A stretch of DNA of 64,000 nt from JACVRW01 sp963814095 (GCA_963814095.1 CAWFBT010000017.1:4750-68749); one strand, 5' to 3'; counted from the first letter of the stretch, positions 44,205 to 51,724 are shown. Made by a program: numbers and translations. Notes: generated by a model not told the origin, from the sequence alone.

Positions 44205-44927
44205 TTAGGCGGCGACGACGAGCTTGTCGGCGTATTCCTCGGGGAGGCCAGCGGCGGCGACCTCGCGTGCGACTGCTTCGGCGTCGTAGGCGACCCGCTC
44301 GATCGTGACCTCGGGGGGCCGGTCGCCCGGCTGCAAGACCGCGATGGCCGCGCGCGGGTCGCCATCCTTGGGCTTGCCGACGGAGCCGCAGTTGACGAAC
44401 AGCACGCCGTCGTACTCGCGTACCCAGGGCTTGTGCGTATGGCCGAAGACGAGCGTGTCGGCCTGTTCGGCGCGCGCGAGCCGCTCGTACAGAGAGGCCG
44501 GCTTCTCCTCGAACAGGTACTCGTTCACCTTGCGCGGCGAGCCATGCACCAGATGTACGGAGTTCGAGCCGACCTCGAAGTTCAGGTCGAACGGCAGCTG
44601 TCGCATGAAGTCCTTGGCGTGCTGGTCGGTGTGGGCGAGGGTCCAATCGACCGACTGCTGACCGAGGTCGCGTTCGTGCTGGGTCGGGTACGCGCAACCG
44701 CAGTCTTCAAGGTCGCGGCCGATGGCGTAGTCGTAGTTGCCGTAGATCGTCGGGATACCGCGCTCTTCGATCAGCGCGCAAACCTCGTTGGGATGGGGGC
44801 CGTAACCAACCAGGTCGCCGCCGCAGTAGATGCGCGCGATGCCGAGCTGCTCGATGCGCTCAAGGGAGGCTTCCAGGGCCGGCAGGTTGGCGTGGATGTC
44901 GGTGATGACCGCGACGCTGTCGCTCAT
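44205..44927 (-). CDS. Metallophosphoesterase (YfcE-like) in the arsenic gene cluster
   Basis: The 240-residue product has VITDIHANLPALEASLERIE (D-x-H), IYCGGDLVGYGPHPNEV, TIYGNYDYAIG, LVHGSPRKVNEYLF and FGHTHKPWVREY with NCGSVGKPKDGDPRA. These are the metal-ligand motifs of the calcineurin-like family. The gene lies between arsC and the R2-like gene, all on the minus strand with short gaps (46 bp and 12 bp). Genes for such phosphoesterases are seen near arsenic operons, perhaps because arsenate esters form; that link is inference. Confidence 0.82.
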   Translation of the reverse strand: MSDSVAVITDIHANLPALEASLERIEQLGIARIYCGGDLVGYGPHPNEVCALIEERGIPTIYGNYDYAIGRDLEDCGCAYPTQHERDLGQQSVDWTLAHTDQHAKDFMRQLPFDLNFEVGSNSVHLVHGSPRKVNEYLFEEKPASLYERLARAEQADTLVFGHTHKPWVREYDGVLFVNCGSVGKPKDGDPRAAIAVLQPGDRPPEVTIERVAYDAEAVAREVAAAGLPEEYADKLVVAA

Positions 44928-44973
44928 GTTGCTCCGATCCGACGATAGACCGCGCTGCCTGCCGGGTCCGGGC

Positions 44974-45597
44974 TCAGCGGGTGGCCGTGGCGAGCGGGTC
45001 GCAGACCTCGGCAGCCAGGCAGGCGCGCGTGCGCTTGTGCGCGATCGTCATCACGAACGAACGCACCGGCACGTCCTCGTAATCGGCCAGGATCGCGTCC
45101 GCGCAGGCGCGGATCTCGCCATCCGAGCGCACACCCTCGAACTCCTTGACCAGGTCGGGCAGCAGTCGCGCCAGCCGCATCTGATGGGCGGTGCGGTCCG
45201 AGCGGATCGCGTCGATGCGCTCGTCGAGCAGATCCTTGACGCGCAGCTCAACGGCGTCGCGGATCGCTCTGACCTCCTCAATCGGCCTACCGGCCGGGTC
45301 CGGGATGTCCCAATCCTCGACGGTCGTCGGCACGTACGGGCACTGGGCTCCGCAGGCGAGCGTAATCGCCCAGTCGGCGTGCAGCTGCATCTCGACGGTC
45401 AGCTTCTTGGGCCGCCGGCCGGACAGGTCGATACCGATCTCTCCCATCGCCTCGACCACCTCGGGCCAGACCGCCTCGGCAGGCTCCTGGCCGGCAGACT
45501 CGGCGCGGATCTCTGGCGGCGCATAGCGTTCAAACAGCGCCTGCGCCATCTGCGAACGGCCGGCGTTGTGGGTGCAGACGAACAGCACGTACTTCAT
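44974..45597 (-). CDS. arsC: ArsC-type arsenate reductase (LMW-PTPase fold) with C-terminal helical domain
   Basis: ArsC reduces arsenate to arsenite. Residues 1-130 have the phosphatase loop FVCTHNAGRSQMAQALFERY (CX5R), then ITLACGAQCPYVP and DWDIPDPAGRPIEEVRAIRD. Residues 135-207 form a three-helix bundle (LARLLPDLVKEFEGVRSDGE, DVPVRSFVMTIAHKRTRACL) like the dimerisation domain that usually precedes ArsC in actinobacteria; here it follows it. A strong AGGAGG site precedes ATG 45597. The gene is divergent from arsR. Confidence 0.88.
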   Translation of the reverse strand: MKYVLFVCTHNAGRSQMAQALFERYAPPEIRAESAGQEPAEAVWPEVVEAMGEIGIDLSGRRPKKLTVEMQLHADWAITLACGAQCPYVPTTVEDWDIPDPAGRPIEEVRAIRDAVELRVKDLLDERIDAIRSDRTAHQMRLARLLPDLVKEFEGVRSDGEIRACADAILADYEDVPVRSFVMTIAHKRTRACLAAEVCDPLATATR

Positions 45598-45639
45598 CGC
45601 TGGGGCCTCCTAACCGGGCGCTTGGCCATCGCGGCTGCC

Positions 45640-45678
45640 AGTCTAAGCATTGACAGTTATCAGTTCAATCGATATATG
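45640..45678. promoter_or_regulatory. Overlapping divergent arsC/arsR promoters with an ArsR operator-like palindrome
   Basis: Plus strand: TTGACA (45650-45655), 17-bp spacer, TATATG (45673-45678). Minus strand: TTGAAC (45668-45663), 17-bp spacer, TAGACT (45645-45640). The palindrome ATTGA-N11-TCAAT (45649-45669) covers both -35 boxes. An ArsR dimer on it would shut both promoters. The plus-strand start should fall at or next to the arsR ATG (45686), giving a leaderless transcript. Confidence 0.65.
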
Positions 45679-45685
45679 TAGATAG

Positions 45686-46039
45686 ATGGCTGTCGATTTG
45701 GAGCTGGCTCCGAAGACCAAGCGCCCCGCCGGTGAGCCGTGTTGCGAGCCGGTCGTCTATCCCGACGTAGAGCGCGAACACGCCGAGCGCATGGCCACGA
45801 TCGCCAAGGCGCTGGCCGACCCGGTGCGGTTGCAGCTCGTCGATGTCCTGCGCAAGCACGCCGGCAAGGTCTGCGTCTGCGAGCTGGTGCCGCTCTTCGA
45901 CCTCTCCCAGCCGACCGTCTCGCACCACCTCAAGGTGCTGCGCGAAGCGGGGCTCGTCGCGAGCGAGCGGCGCGGCCTATGGGCCTACTACTACGTGATC
46001 CCGGACTCCTTGGAGGAACTGTCCGCATGGCTGAGCTGA
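45686..46039 (+). CDS. arsR: ArsR-family arsenical-responsive repressor
   Basis: The 117-residue winged-helix regulator has HAERMATIAKALADPVRLQL and SQPTVSHHLKVLREAGLVAS with the wing RRGLWAYYYV. Cysteines are at 19-20 (GEPCCEP) and 63/65 (KVCVCELVPLF). This fits arsenite-binding ArsR of the corynebacterial type, which uses an N-terminal Cys pair plus a Cys in the DNA-recognition region; the E-L-C-V-C motif of E. coli is partly present as V-C-V-C-E-L. It overlaps arsM by 13 bp. Binding of As(III) would lift repression at 45640-45678. Confidence 0.92.
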   Translation: MAVDLELAPKTKRPAGEPCCEPVVYPDVEREHAERMATIAKALADPVRLQLVDVLRKHAGKVCVCELVPLFDLSQPTVSHHLKVLREAGLVASERRGLWAYYYVIPDSLEELSAWLS

Positions 46040-46824
46040 CCGACACCGACACCGACATCCGCGAGCGCGTCCGCGAGCGCTACGCCGCCGCCGCTACCGC
46101 CGTAGCCGAGAGCACCGGTTCGGGGTGCTGCGGCGCTCCGGCCGCGATCGCGGGCTGCGGGCCGGACATCGCATCGACGGACAAGCACGGCAACGAGGTC
46201 TTCGGCCAGGCGCTATATGACGACGCCGGTGACCCCGCGCTGAAGGCCGCCGTGGATGCCTCGCTCGGCTGCGGCGTGCCGACCGCAGTCGCCGATCTCC
46301 ATGACGGCGAGACAGTGCTGGACCTCGGCTCCGGCGCCGGCGCGGACGTGCTGATCTCAGCCCGCCGCGTGGGACCGAGCGGTAAGGCGATCGGGCTCGA
46401 CATGACCGACGAGATGCTCGATCTCGCCGGCCAGAACGCCGCCGATGCCGGCATTGACAACGTCGAGTTCCTCAAGGGCTACATGGAGGAGATCCCACTT
46501 CCTGACAACTCCGTTGATGTCGTGATCTCGAACTGCGTCATCAACCTTGCCGCCGACAAGCGCACGGTGCTCGCCGAGGCCGCTCGGGTCCTCAAGCCCG
46601 GCGGTCGCTTCGCCGTCTCGGACGTGATCGCGGACCCCGACATGGACAGGGCCACCCGCGAAGACATGGAGCAGTGGACCGGCTGCGTCGCCGGCGCGCT
46701 GACCCGGGGCCAGTTCGAGGCGATGCTCGCCGACGAGGGCCTCGTCGATGTCGAGATCAACGAGACCCACCGCGTCCATGAGTACGCCAGCTCCGCCATC
46801 GTGCGCGCACGCAAGCCCGCCTAG
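46027..46824 (+). CDS. arsM: Arsenite S-adenosylmethyltransferase
   Basis: ArsM methylates arsenite stepwise with SAM, giving volatile or less toxic products. The 265-residue product, from ATG 46027 (AELTDTDTDIRERVRERYAA), has GSGCCGAPAAIAGCG, ASLGCGVPTAVADLHDGETV, motif I DLGSGAGADVLISARRVG, NCVINLAADKRTVLAEAARV and TGCVAGALTRGQFE. These hold the four conserved Cys positions that bind and pass arsenic. The start overlaps the arsR end by 13 bp, so the two are coupled. Confidence 0.93.
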   Translation: MAELTDTDTDIRERVRERYAAAATAVAESTGSGCCGAPAAIAGCGPDIASTDKHGNEVFGQALYDDAGDPALKAAVDASLGCGVPTAVADLHDGETVLDLGSGAGADVLISARRVGPSGKAIGLDMTDEMLDLAGQNAADAGIDNVEFLKGYMEEIPLPDNSVDVVISNCVINLAADKRTVLAEAARVLKPGGRFAVSDVIADPDMDRATREDMEQWTGCVAGALTRGQFEAMLADEGLVDVEINETHRVHEYASSAIVRARKPA

Positions 46825-46842
46825 CCGCTCCTAGATGAGTCA

Positions 46843-47955
46843 GTGACGGCACTGCGGGCGGCCATCCAGCCCTACCCGCTGCTGTTGGGCCTCGGCGCGC
46901 TCGACGCCGCCGGCTACAGCGTGATCGTCCCGGTCGCGCCCGCGATCGCCGACCAGACCGGCGCGGGGCCGACCGTGATCGGGCTGCTGGTGGCGTCGTT
47001 CGCGGCAGGCATGGTCGCCGGGTTTGCCCTCGCCGGTCTGGCCGTCACCAAGGGCGGCTCCCGCGTTGTGCTGGCCGCCTCGCTCGGACTAGTCGCGCTC
47101 GGCACGCTCGGGTTCGTCTTCGGAGACTCGCTCGCGGTCTACTTCCCAAGCCGCTTCCTGATGGGCCTCGGATCCGGAGGGATCTGGATCGGAGTCACGT
47201 TCGACACCCTCGCCCGCTGGCCCGGCCAGGAATACCTCTGCATGAGCCGCATCTTCGCCGCCTACTCCGCCGGCGGGCTGATCGGCCCCGCGCTCGGCGC
47301 GATCGGCGGCATCCACGCACCATTCCTCGCCTACCTGGCGCTGCTCCTGCTCGCCATCCCGTGCGTGCTGCTCGTCGAGCCGGCCAGCAGGCGATCCTTC
47401 ACCGCCGACAGGGAGGTACTGCGCACCCGCGGCTTCAAGCTCGCGTCCGCCGCGATCCTGTTCGCCGTGCTCGCGCTCGGAGTCTTCGAGGGCGTGCTGC
47501 CCCTGCACTTCGCCGACCGACTTGACCAGACCGAGATCGCTGCGCTCTACGTCGCCGCGGCAATCATCGTCGCCGCCAGCGCAGCACTCGCCGGCAACCT
47601 GCGTCCCCGACCGCTCGTCGTCGCCTCCGTGGTGCTCGCCACCGCCGGGATCGCCCTGGCCGGCGCCGCCGCCCAGGTGCCGCTCTGGATCATCGCCCTG
47701 CTCCTGACCGCGATCGGGATCGGGATCGGAAATACCGGCTCGATCGGACTGCTCGTCCAAACCGTGCCCGTCGAACGGATCGTGACCGCGATGGTGATCT
47801 GGTCCCAGATCGGCATCGCCGGCTACCTGCTCGGCCCGGCGCTGGGTGGGGTAGTCGCCGACGAGGCCGGCTTCCAGTTCATCGGCCTGGTGCCCTTTCT
47901 CGCGGGCAGCCTTGTGCTCGCCCTCGTTCTTACCAGCAGACAGGGAGCCGGCTGA
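46843..47955 (+). CDS. MFS transporter, probable arsenical efflux
   Basis: The 370-residue product has about twelve membrane segments and the MFS layout: LGALDAAGYSVIVPVAPAIA at the start, a motif-A-like loop (ALAGLAVTKGGSRVVLAASL), and FLMGLGSGGIWIGVTFDTLA. It follows arsM by 18 bp and shares its direction, so it is the last gene of the arsR-arsM operon. It could export arsenite or methylarsenicals, as with other ars-linked MFS proteins; this is inference. Start GTG 46843. Confidence 0.78.
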   Translation: MTALRAAIQPYPLLLGLGALDAAGYSVIVPVAPAIADQTGAGPTVIGLLVASFAAGMVAGFALAGLAVTKGGSRVVLAASLGLVALGTLGFVFGDSLAVYFPSRFLMGLGSGGIWIGVTFDTLARWPGQEYLCMSRIFAAYSAGGLIGPALGAIGGIHAPFLAYLALLLLAIPCVLLVEPASRRSFTADREVLRTRGFKLASAAILFAVLALGVFEGVLPLHFADRLDQTEIAALYVAAAIIVAASAALAGNLRPRPLVVASVVLATAGIALAGAAAQVPLWIIALLLTAIGIGIGNTGSIGLLVQTVPVERIVTAMVIWSQIGIAGYLLGPALGGVVADEAGFQFIGLVPFLAGSLVLALVLTSRQGAG

Positions 47956-48291
47956 CCCCCGGGCGGGTGGCAAGCGGCTTGAGTCGCCCCCATCCAACAC
48001 CGACCAGCGCTCTCGACGTGGCGCTCGGCAGGATGCGCGAACCGCTCGACAGCTAGTGCTCCCATCGCCGGGGCGCGGGACTCGGGCCTCCAAGGACTCC
48101 GCCCGCAGCCCGGCACGGCAAGGTGACGCCGCTCCGAGGTGGAGAATCGGCACGCAGACATTCGCCCCCCGCCGCGCTCAATGTCTCCGATCCTGATGTC
48201 CATGCCGTGGGCCGACGGCGGCTCACGCCGAATCGCGGCGCCGCCAGCCGTGATGTCCGGTTCTCGCCGACCGCGGTGCCACCCTTTGCGC
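47956..48291. other. Spacer without a supported gene
   Basis: This 336-bp stretch between the MFS gene and the next open frame is G/C rich and shows no convincing gene, RNA or long repeat. Frames are open on both strands, but their peptides lack domain-like patterns. Confidence 0.4.
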
Positions 48292-49068
48292 GTGAACGGC
48301 GTTCGACGGGCGTTCAGCTGGGCCAAGGATCAGGTCGATGCGCTGGTCGCGCTCGCCCTCGGCATCACTTTCAGCGTCCTCGGATTGTTGAACGTGGTGG
48401 AGGGCGATGTGATCGCGGAAGCCACGCTCGGGGTGCTCACGCTGGTTGCCTTCACGATCCTCCGCGAGCGCAACTCTCGCCGAAGTTTCGTCGCCAAGAT
48501 CGAGGAGTCCGTTTCAAGCCTTCGCAGCGGCACGCCGTACCGCATCATGAAGTACGACGTTGCATGGGATCTGCGGACCCGCGAGATGGCGTATTGCCGG
48601 AAGGTCAAGACCCTTCGATTCCTCCACGACAACGTCATTTCGCTCTGGGACTATGCCCTCGCTGACGGCGCCATCGACAATGTCACCTACTCGCCTGGCA
48701 GGAAGGTCGATACCTTCGCCGAGGGCAATCGCACCTTCGACCTCATCTCGCTCGGACGCCGCCACCAGGTGGGCGACCCCGACCTTGACTTCGTGGTTGA
48801 GCGCCAAGTCAGCGACTCGTTCTCCGAGGCGCAGGAAACGATCATCGTCGATGTTGTGGATCCAACCGATCTTCTCGCCTTCAAGGTGACTTGGCCGCCA
48901 GATCTGCCGCCGAGGAACGCCCGGCTCGAGATCACATCTGGGCCCGAGCGGACCAGCCGTGACATCGACCCCAGCGAGTTCCAAGAGGTCGACGGTCGCA
49001 AGTGTTTCTCGCGCACCATCGAGCAGCCACCCCAAGGAGACGAGATCAGACTGATTTGGGACTGGTAG
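48292..49068 (+). CDS. Hypothetical membrane-anchored protein, about 258 aa
   Basis: The chosen start is GTG 48292 (NGVRRAFSWAKDQVDALVAL). Two hydrophobic segments (VDALVALALGITFSVLGLLN and IAEATLGVLTLVAFTILRER) are followed by a long cytoplasmic domain with KYDVAWDLRTREMAYCRKVK and ETIIVDVVDPTDLLAFKVTW. No family is recognised. Codon usage is less G/C-biased than that of the neighbours, which suggests horizontal gain. Earlier in-frame ATGs (48139, 48181, 48196 and others) are possible starts. It lies on the arsenic-cluster side of tRNA-Val. Confidence 0.55.
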   Translation: MNGVRRAFSWAKDQVDALVALALGITFSVLGLLNVVEGDVIAEATLGVLTLVAFTILRERNSRRSFVAKIEESVSSLRSGTPYRIMKYDVAWDLRTREMAYCRKVKTLRFLHDNVISLWDYALADGAIDNVTYSPGRKVDTFAEGNRTFDLISLGRRHQVGDPDLDFVVERQVSDSFSEAQETIIVDVVDPTDLLAFKVTWPPDLPPRNARLEITSGPERTSRDIDPSEFQEVDGRKCFSRTIEQPPQGDEIRLIWDW

Positions 49069-49156
49069 CGGCGCGTGCGTGTCGACGCCGTCCATTCAAT
49101 GACACCCTCCTCATGCGGCGGCTGTTGAGCGTCGCGGGCGCTTGGCAAGGCGCTGG

Positions 49157-49501
49157 TCATGCCGAGCCGCAGGCGTCGAACGGCAACCAGCACGGCCCGG
49201 GCAACCCGAGCGCCTTGGCGAGCGCTCGGCCCTCCTGCCGCATCGCCGTAGTCGAGCCCGCGCGATCGAACTCCCGGGCCAGCTGGTCGAGCCTGCGGCG
49301 CATCTGCGCGGGCGTCATCTGAGCGGCCGTGGAGGCGCCAGAAACCGTCAGTGGTGCGTGTCCTGGGGCTTGCGTCGGGTCGCCCGTTTCTGACGCTTTC
49401 TGGCGGTCGTAGGCACGCTGGCGATGCGCGTGATTGAGATAGCGGGCCTGCCGCCGCATCCCTTGTAGAGAGGTCCCGCAGCCGCAATCGCAGAGCCTCA
49501 T
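49157..49501 (-). CDS. Small zinc-finger protein, 114 aa
   Basis: The product starts RLCDCGCGTSLQGMRRQARYLN and has CxCxC plus HAHRQRAYDRQK, a pattern close to the short zinc fingers (C-x-x-C, H, RQ-x-AYR) of plasmid and phage proteins. The C-terminal half is helical (TPAQMRRRLDQLAREFDRAG). It probably binds DNA or RNA. It lies 206 bp from tRNA-Val on the same strand, with a repeat cluster between. Confidence 0.55.
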   Translation of the reverse strand: MRLCDCGCGTSLQGMRRQARYLNHAHRQRAYDRQKASETGDPTQAPGHAPLTVSGASTAAQMTPAQMRRRLDQLAREFDRAGSTTAMRQEGRALAKALGLPGPCWLPFDACGSA

Positions 49502-49569
49502 GCCGGGACCTCGATCCGCAGCAGCGCGATTGCCTCATCAGGGCGGCGCCGCCCGCGGCACCACGCGGC

Positions 49570-49640
49570 GTGCATCTGGATTGCCCGCCCGGTGCATCTG
49601 GATTGCATCTGGGATGCACCGTGCATAGCCGTGCATAGCC
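49570..49640. repeat. Cluster of TGCAT-containing short repeats beside tRNA-Val
   Basis: GTGCATCTGGATTGC is repeated at 49570-49584 and 49592-49606. GTGCATC and GATGCAC form an inverted pair (49592-49598 with 49613-49619). GTGCATAGCC is tandemly repeated at 49621-49630 and 49631-49640. Further out, TACGG recurs in 49669-49691. Such arrays beside a tRNA gene are often binding sites of an integrase or excisionase, but no integrase gene is left here. Confidence 0.5.
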
Positions 49641-49707
49641 GCGCACGCTTCGCTTGGCGATGCGGATTTACGGGCCAGTACGGGGCGGTACGGACTGCGG
49701 GACCTGA

Positions 49708-49780
49708 TGGGCCGTGCTGGGCTCGAACCAGCGACCTCCGGCTTGTCGAGCCGGCGCTCTCCCAGCTGAGCTAACGGCCC
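49708..49780 (-). tRNA. tRNA-Val (anticodon GAC)
   Basis: On the minus strand the sequence folds into a full cloverleaf: acceptor GGGCCGT with ACGGCCC, D arm with AGCTCAGCTGGGAGAGC, anticodon stem CCGGC/GCCGG with loop TCGACAA (anticodon GAC, reading GUC), and T arm with GGTTCGAGCCC. The discriminator is A and CCA is not encoded. Length is 73 nt. Confidence 0.95.
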
Positions 49781-49793
49781 AGGAGAACGGCCG

Positions 49794-49799
49794 AGTATA
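49794..49799 (-). promoter_or_regulatory. -10 box upstream of tRNA-Val
   Basis: TATACT on the minus strand lies 13 bp before the first tRNA base. A recognisable -35 box is missing at the 16-18 bp spacing, so the assignment is by position and -10 match only. Confidence 0.4.
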
Positions 49800-49826
49800 G
49801 CCTCGCCCCACGGGTACCCGCCGGGG

Positions 49827-49994
49827 ATGGAGAACGAGCGAAAGCGCGACGACGACAAGCCCGACAGCGCCGAGCCGGCAGAGGCTGAGGAGCTTTCGGA
49901 GAAGGTCCCCGAGGAGGCCAGCGGCGAGGGAAAGACGCCACTGGGCGACACCGACCAGCACTCGGACGCCCCCGGTCCTACCGGGACGGACTGA
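49827..49994 (+). CDS. Small acidic, disordered protein, 55 aa
   Basis: The frame from ATG 49827 reads ENERKRDDDKPDSAEPAEAE, then ELSEKVPEEASGEGKTP and LGDTDQHSDAPGPTGTD, ending at TGA 49994. The composition is strongly acidic and lacks hydrophobic residues, so the product should be disordered. It is below the usual size of predicted genes, but the codon bias is good and the ending DTDQHS looks like a conserved motif. The function is unknown; it is divergent from the tRNA. Confidence 0.55.
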   Translation: MENERKRDDDKPDSAEPAEAEELSEKVPEEASGEGKTPLGDTDQHSDAPGPTGTD

Positions 49995-50067
49995 CCCTCA
50001 GCCGGCCGCCGCGCCGCGGCCCGTATCTCGCTGAGCTGCCTTCCGAGCGTCGACTTCCGCTGGTCGG

Positions 50068-50110
50068 GCGGCACCTTCATCGCGATGTTGCGCCCGCCCT
50101 CGAAGTTGGA
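50068..50110 (-). pseudogene. Short remnant resembling a VOC-protein N-terminus
   Basis: The minus-strand peptide SNFEGGRNIAMKVPPDQ looks like the first strand of a VOC (glyoxalase-fold) protein. After this the frame continues with no VOC features and enters the tRNA antisense region. It is probably a decayed gene piece; too short to be certain. Confidence 0.25.
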
Positions 50111-50130
50111 CGCCGTCGGCCGGCTTGGCC

Positions 50131-51006
50131 CTAGCTGCACCCAGGCGACTGGTTATCTTGGAGGTGGGTAAGGAACTGGCCGCCTGCGGTCTCCAGGTCG
50201 ACACTGATGTTGGGGATGATCACGTGATAGTCGTTGAAGCAAAGAAGATCGAGCTGTGTGGTGGGGACGTTCCCGTTTGTGTCCACCCTCATGTCAACCT
50301 CGACAGACTGACCAGTGTTGCCGGGGACCTGGGGCCCACTGACCGCGAGCACATCGCCTGCCGGTAGGCCGGACGCCGAGATGGTGCCCCAGCAGGTGCC
50401 GTAGCCGCTCGAGCAGGGGTAGGTGTTGGTCTGGACATCCACGGAGGGGCTGCCCATCACCCGCGGGGTACCGAGGATTGACAGCGACGCGGCACCGAAC
50501 GGGCGTGGGGCTCCTGCCGCTTGGACGGCGCGGCTCGGGAGGCGGCCCTTGCCCAGCCGCATGACCTTGTAGCTGACCGTCCTGCGCGCGGCGTTGTAGC
50601 GCGGCCGGCTCAGCTTGAGCGTCAGCTCATCGCCGCCGTGGTGGCCCGCCACGTGCAGCGTGCCGGTGGCGGCCGGCGTCTTCGGCGAGAACAGGATCCG
50701 GTGCAGCCGCTTTACCGCCATCACCCCAAAGCGCCCGCTGTGGTGGGCCCAGGTCACCTGCCCGCCAACGCCGTGCAAGGTCAGCCTGCCGCCACCGAGC
50801 TCGCCGCTCTTGGCGGAATGCGTGAACATCGTGGTGCCGCTGGGCGGCGCCTGCGCGCCCGCCGGCGCCGCCGCCAACAGCCCGGCGACCGCCACCGCGA
50901 TGAGCCCCGCGACACGCACAGCCGCCCCGGCCCGCCGGCCGCGCCGTCCCGACCGCCGGGCGGTCTCCCTAAGGCTCCCGAAACGTTCCTCCATGTCGGT
51001 GAACAT
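50131..51006 (-). CDS. Secreted hypothetical protein with an Arg-rich signal peptide, 291 aa
   Basis: The frame starts at ATG 51006 (or ATG 50994). Basic residues (RSGRRGRRAG) are followed by VRVAGLIAVAVAGLLAAAPAGAQA, a signal peptide with a possible twin-arginine start. The mature part is beta-rich: GGGRLTLHGVGGQVTWAHHS, VKRLHRILFSPKTPAATGTL and HVAGHHGGDELTLKLSRPRY. The C-terminal 100 residues have two Cys pairs (YPCSSGYGTCWGT; LLCFNDY and SPGCS). No family is recognised. Behind it is the second array of GTCAGCG heptamers at 51066-51094. Confidence 0.65.
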   Translation of the reverse strand: MFTDMEERFGSLRETARRSGRRGRRAGAAVRVAGLIAVAVAGLLAAAPAGAQAPPSGTTMFTHSAKSGELGGGRLTLHGVGGQVTWAHHSGRFGVMAVKRLHRILFSPKTPAATGTLHVAGHHGGDELTLKLSRPRYNAARRTVSYKVMRLGKGRLPSRAVQAAGAPRPFGAASLSILGTPRVMGSPSVDVQTNTYPCSSGYGTCWGTISASGLPAGDVLAVSGPQVPGNTGQSVEVDMRVDTNGNVPTTQLDLLCFNDYHVIIPNISVDLETAGGQFLTHLQDNQSPGCS

Positions 51007-51065
51007 CGCCGCTATCTCTCCTTGGCCGCTCGCGCTTGGATCTGGTGCTGAAGTTCAACACATCC

Positions 51066-51094
51066 CGCTGACGTTCCGCTGACCTCGCGCTGAC
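51066..51094 (-). promoter_or_regulatory. Three GTCAGCG heptamers at 11-bp spacing, second array
   Basis: On the plus strand CGCTGAC occurs at 51066-51072, 51077-51083 and 51088-51094. Read on the minus strand this is three GTCAGCG heptamers, each 11 bp from the next. The nearest edge is 59 bp from the start of the secreted-protein gene at 51006. Sequence, count, spacing, orientation and distance match the array at 630-658. Confidence 0.6.
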
Positions 51095-51144
51095 AGCCCG
51101 ACCGCCGAGCACGTCCTGGAGACGCTCGCGGAGGAGCTGCCGAT

Positions 51145-51229
51145 CTAGCATCGCCCGGTGTTCTCCACCGCTCGAGCGACGTCGGCACGCGAGGACACGT
51201 CCAGCTTGCGGAAGATCGACCCCACACAG
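51145..51229 (-). pseudogene. C-terminal remnant of a LuxR-type helix-turn-helix protein
   Basis: The minus-strand frame ending at TAG 51145 gives SIFRKLDVSSRADVARAVEN, the last recognition part of a LuxR-type DNA-binding domain. Upstream of Ser (near 51222) the sequence no longer matches a LuxR protein. It is thus a truncated 3' end left by a rearrangement. Confidence 0.6.
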
Positions 51230-51724
51230 CTGTTTTCCGGCGGCATCTCGGCCGGGCGCTACCTGCTGACCGATCCGCCCTCAAACCAGGCGCCCCCGGC
51301 GGTGAGCGGCACCGGCGCGGTCGGTCAGCCGCTGACCTGCGCGCCCGGCACGTGGTCAGGCGCGGACGCGTTCGACTTCCTCTGGCTGCGCGACGGCGCG
51401 CCGCTCTTCGGCGCCATCGCCTCCACCTACGTCCCGCTCAGCTCCGACGCCGGGACGACACTCTCCTGCCGGGTGACCGCGCGCAATGCCGGCGGCAGCG
51501 CGACCGCCACGAGCGCCGGTGTCCTGGTCTTTGTCCCGCCACCGGTGCCGCCGTCACCGCCGCAGCGAGCCGCGCGCGCGCAGGCAATACCGGTGAGCGC
51601 TAGGGACCAGGACGATCGAACGTCCGATCGTCCTCCGGGTGCCCCGCCGCTGACCGCTCGCGCGCGGATCCGCGTCAGCGAGACGCGAGCCTTCAGTCCC
51701 GGGAACATCGGCCAAACGGCCTAG
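51230..51724 (+). pseudogene. 5'-truncated Ig-like surface protein fragment
   Basis: The plus-strand frame has no suitable start in its own context: it opens within the LuxR remnant on the other strand. The peptide carries a complete Ig-like module, PAVSGTGAVGQPLTCAPGTW, then FLWLRDGAPLFGAIASTYVP and GTTLSCRVTARNAGGSATAT, with the Cys pair and Trp typical of these repeats in secreted Thermoleophilia proteins. A Pro-rich segment and a basic tail follow. It appears to be the 3' end of a larger gene joined here by recombination. Confidence 0.55.

Noticed and set aside
47089..48153. 354-codon minus-strand open frame over the MFS gene
   Set aside because: Antisense to membrane segments; Gly/Glu/Asp-rich shadow without homology-like features.
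49570..49640. CRISPR array
   Set aside because: Repeats are 10-15 bp, unevenly spaced and only two copies each; no cas genes.
49538..50140. 200-codon minus-strand open frame
   Set aside because: It reads through tRNA-Val and its promoter; only the first residues resemble a protein family.
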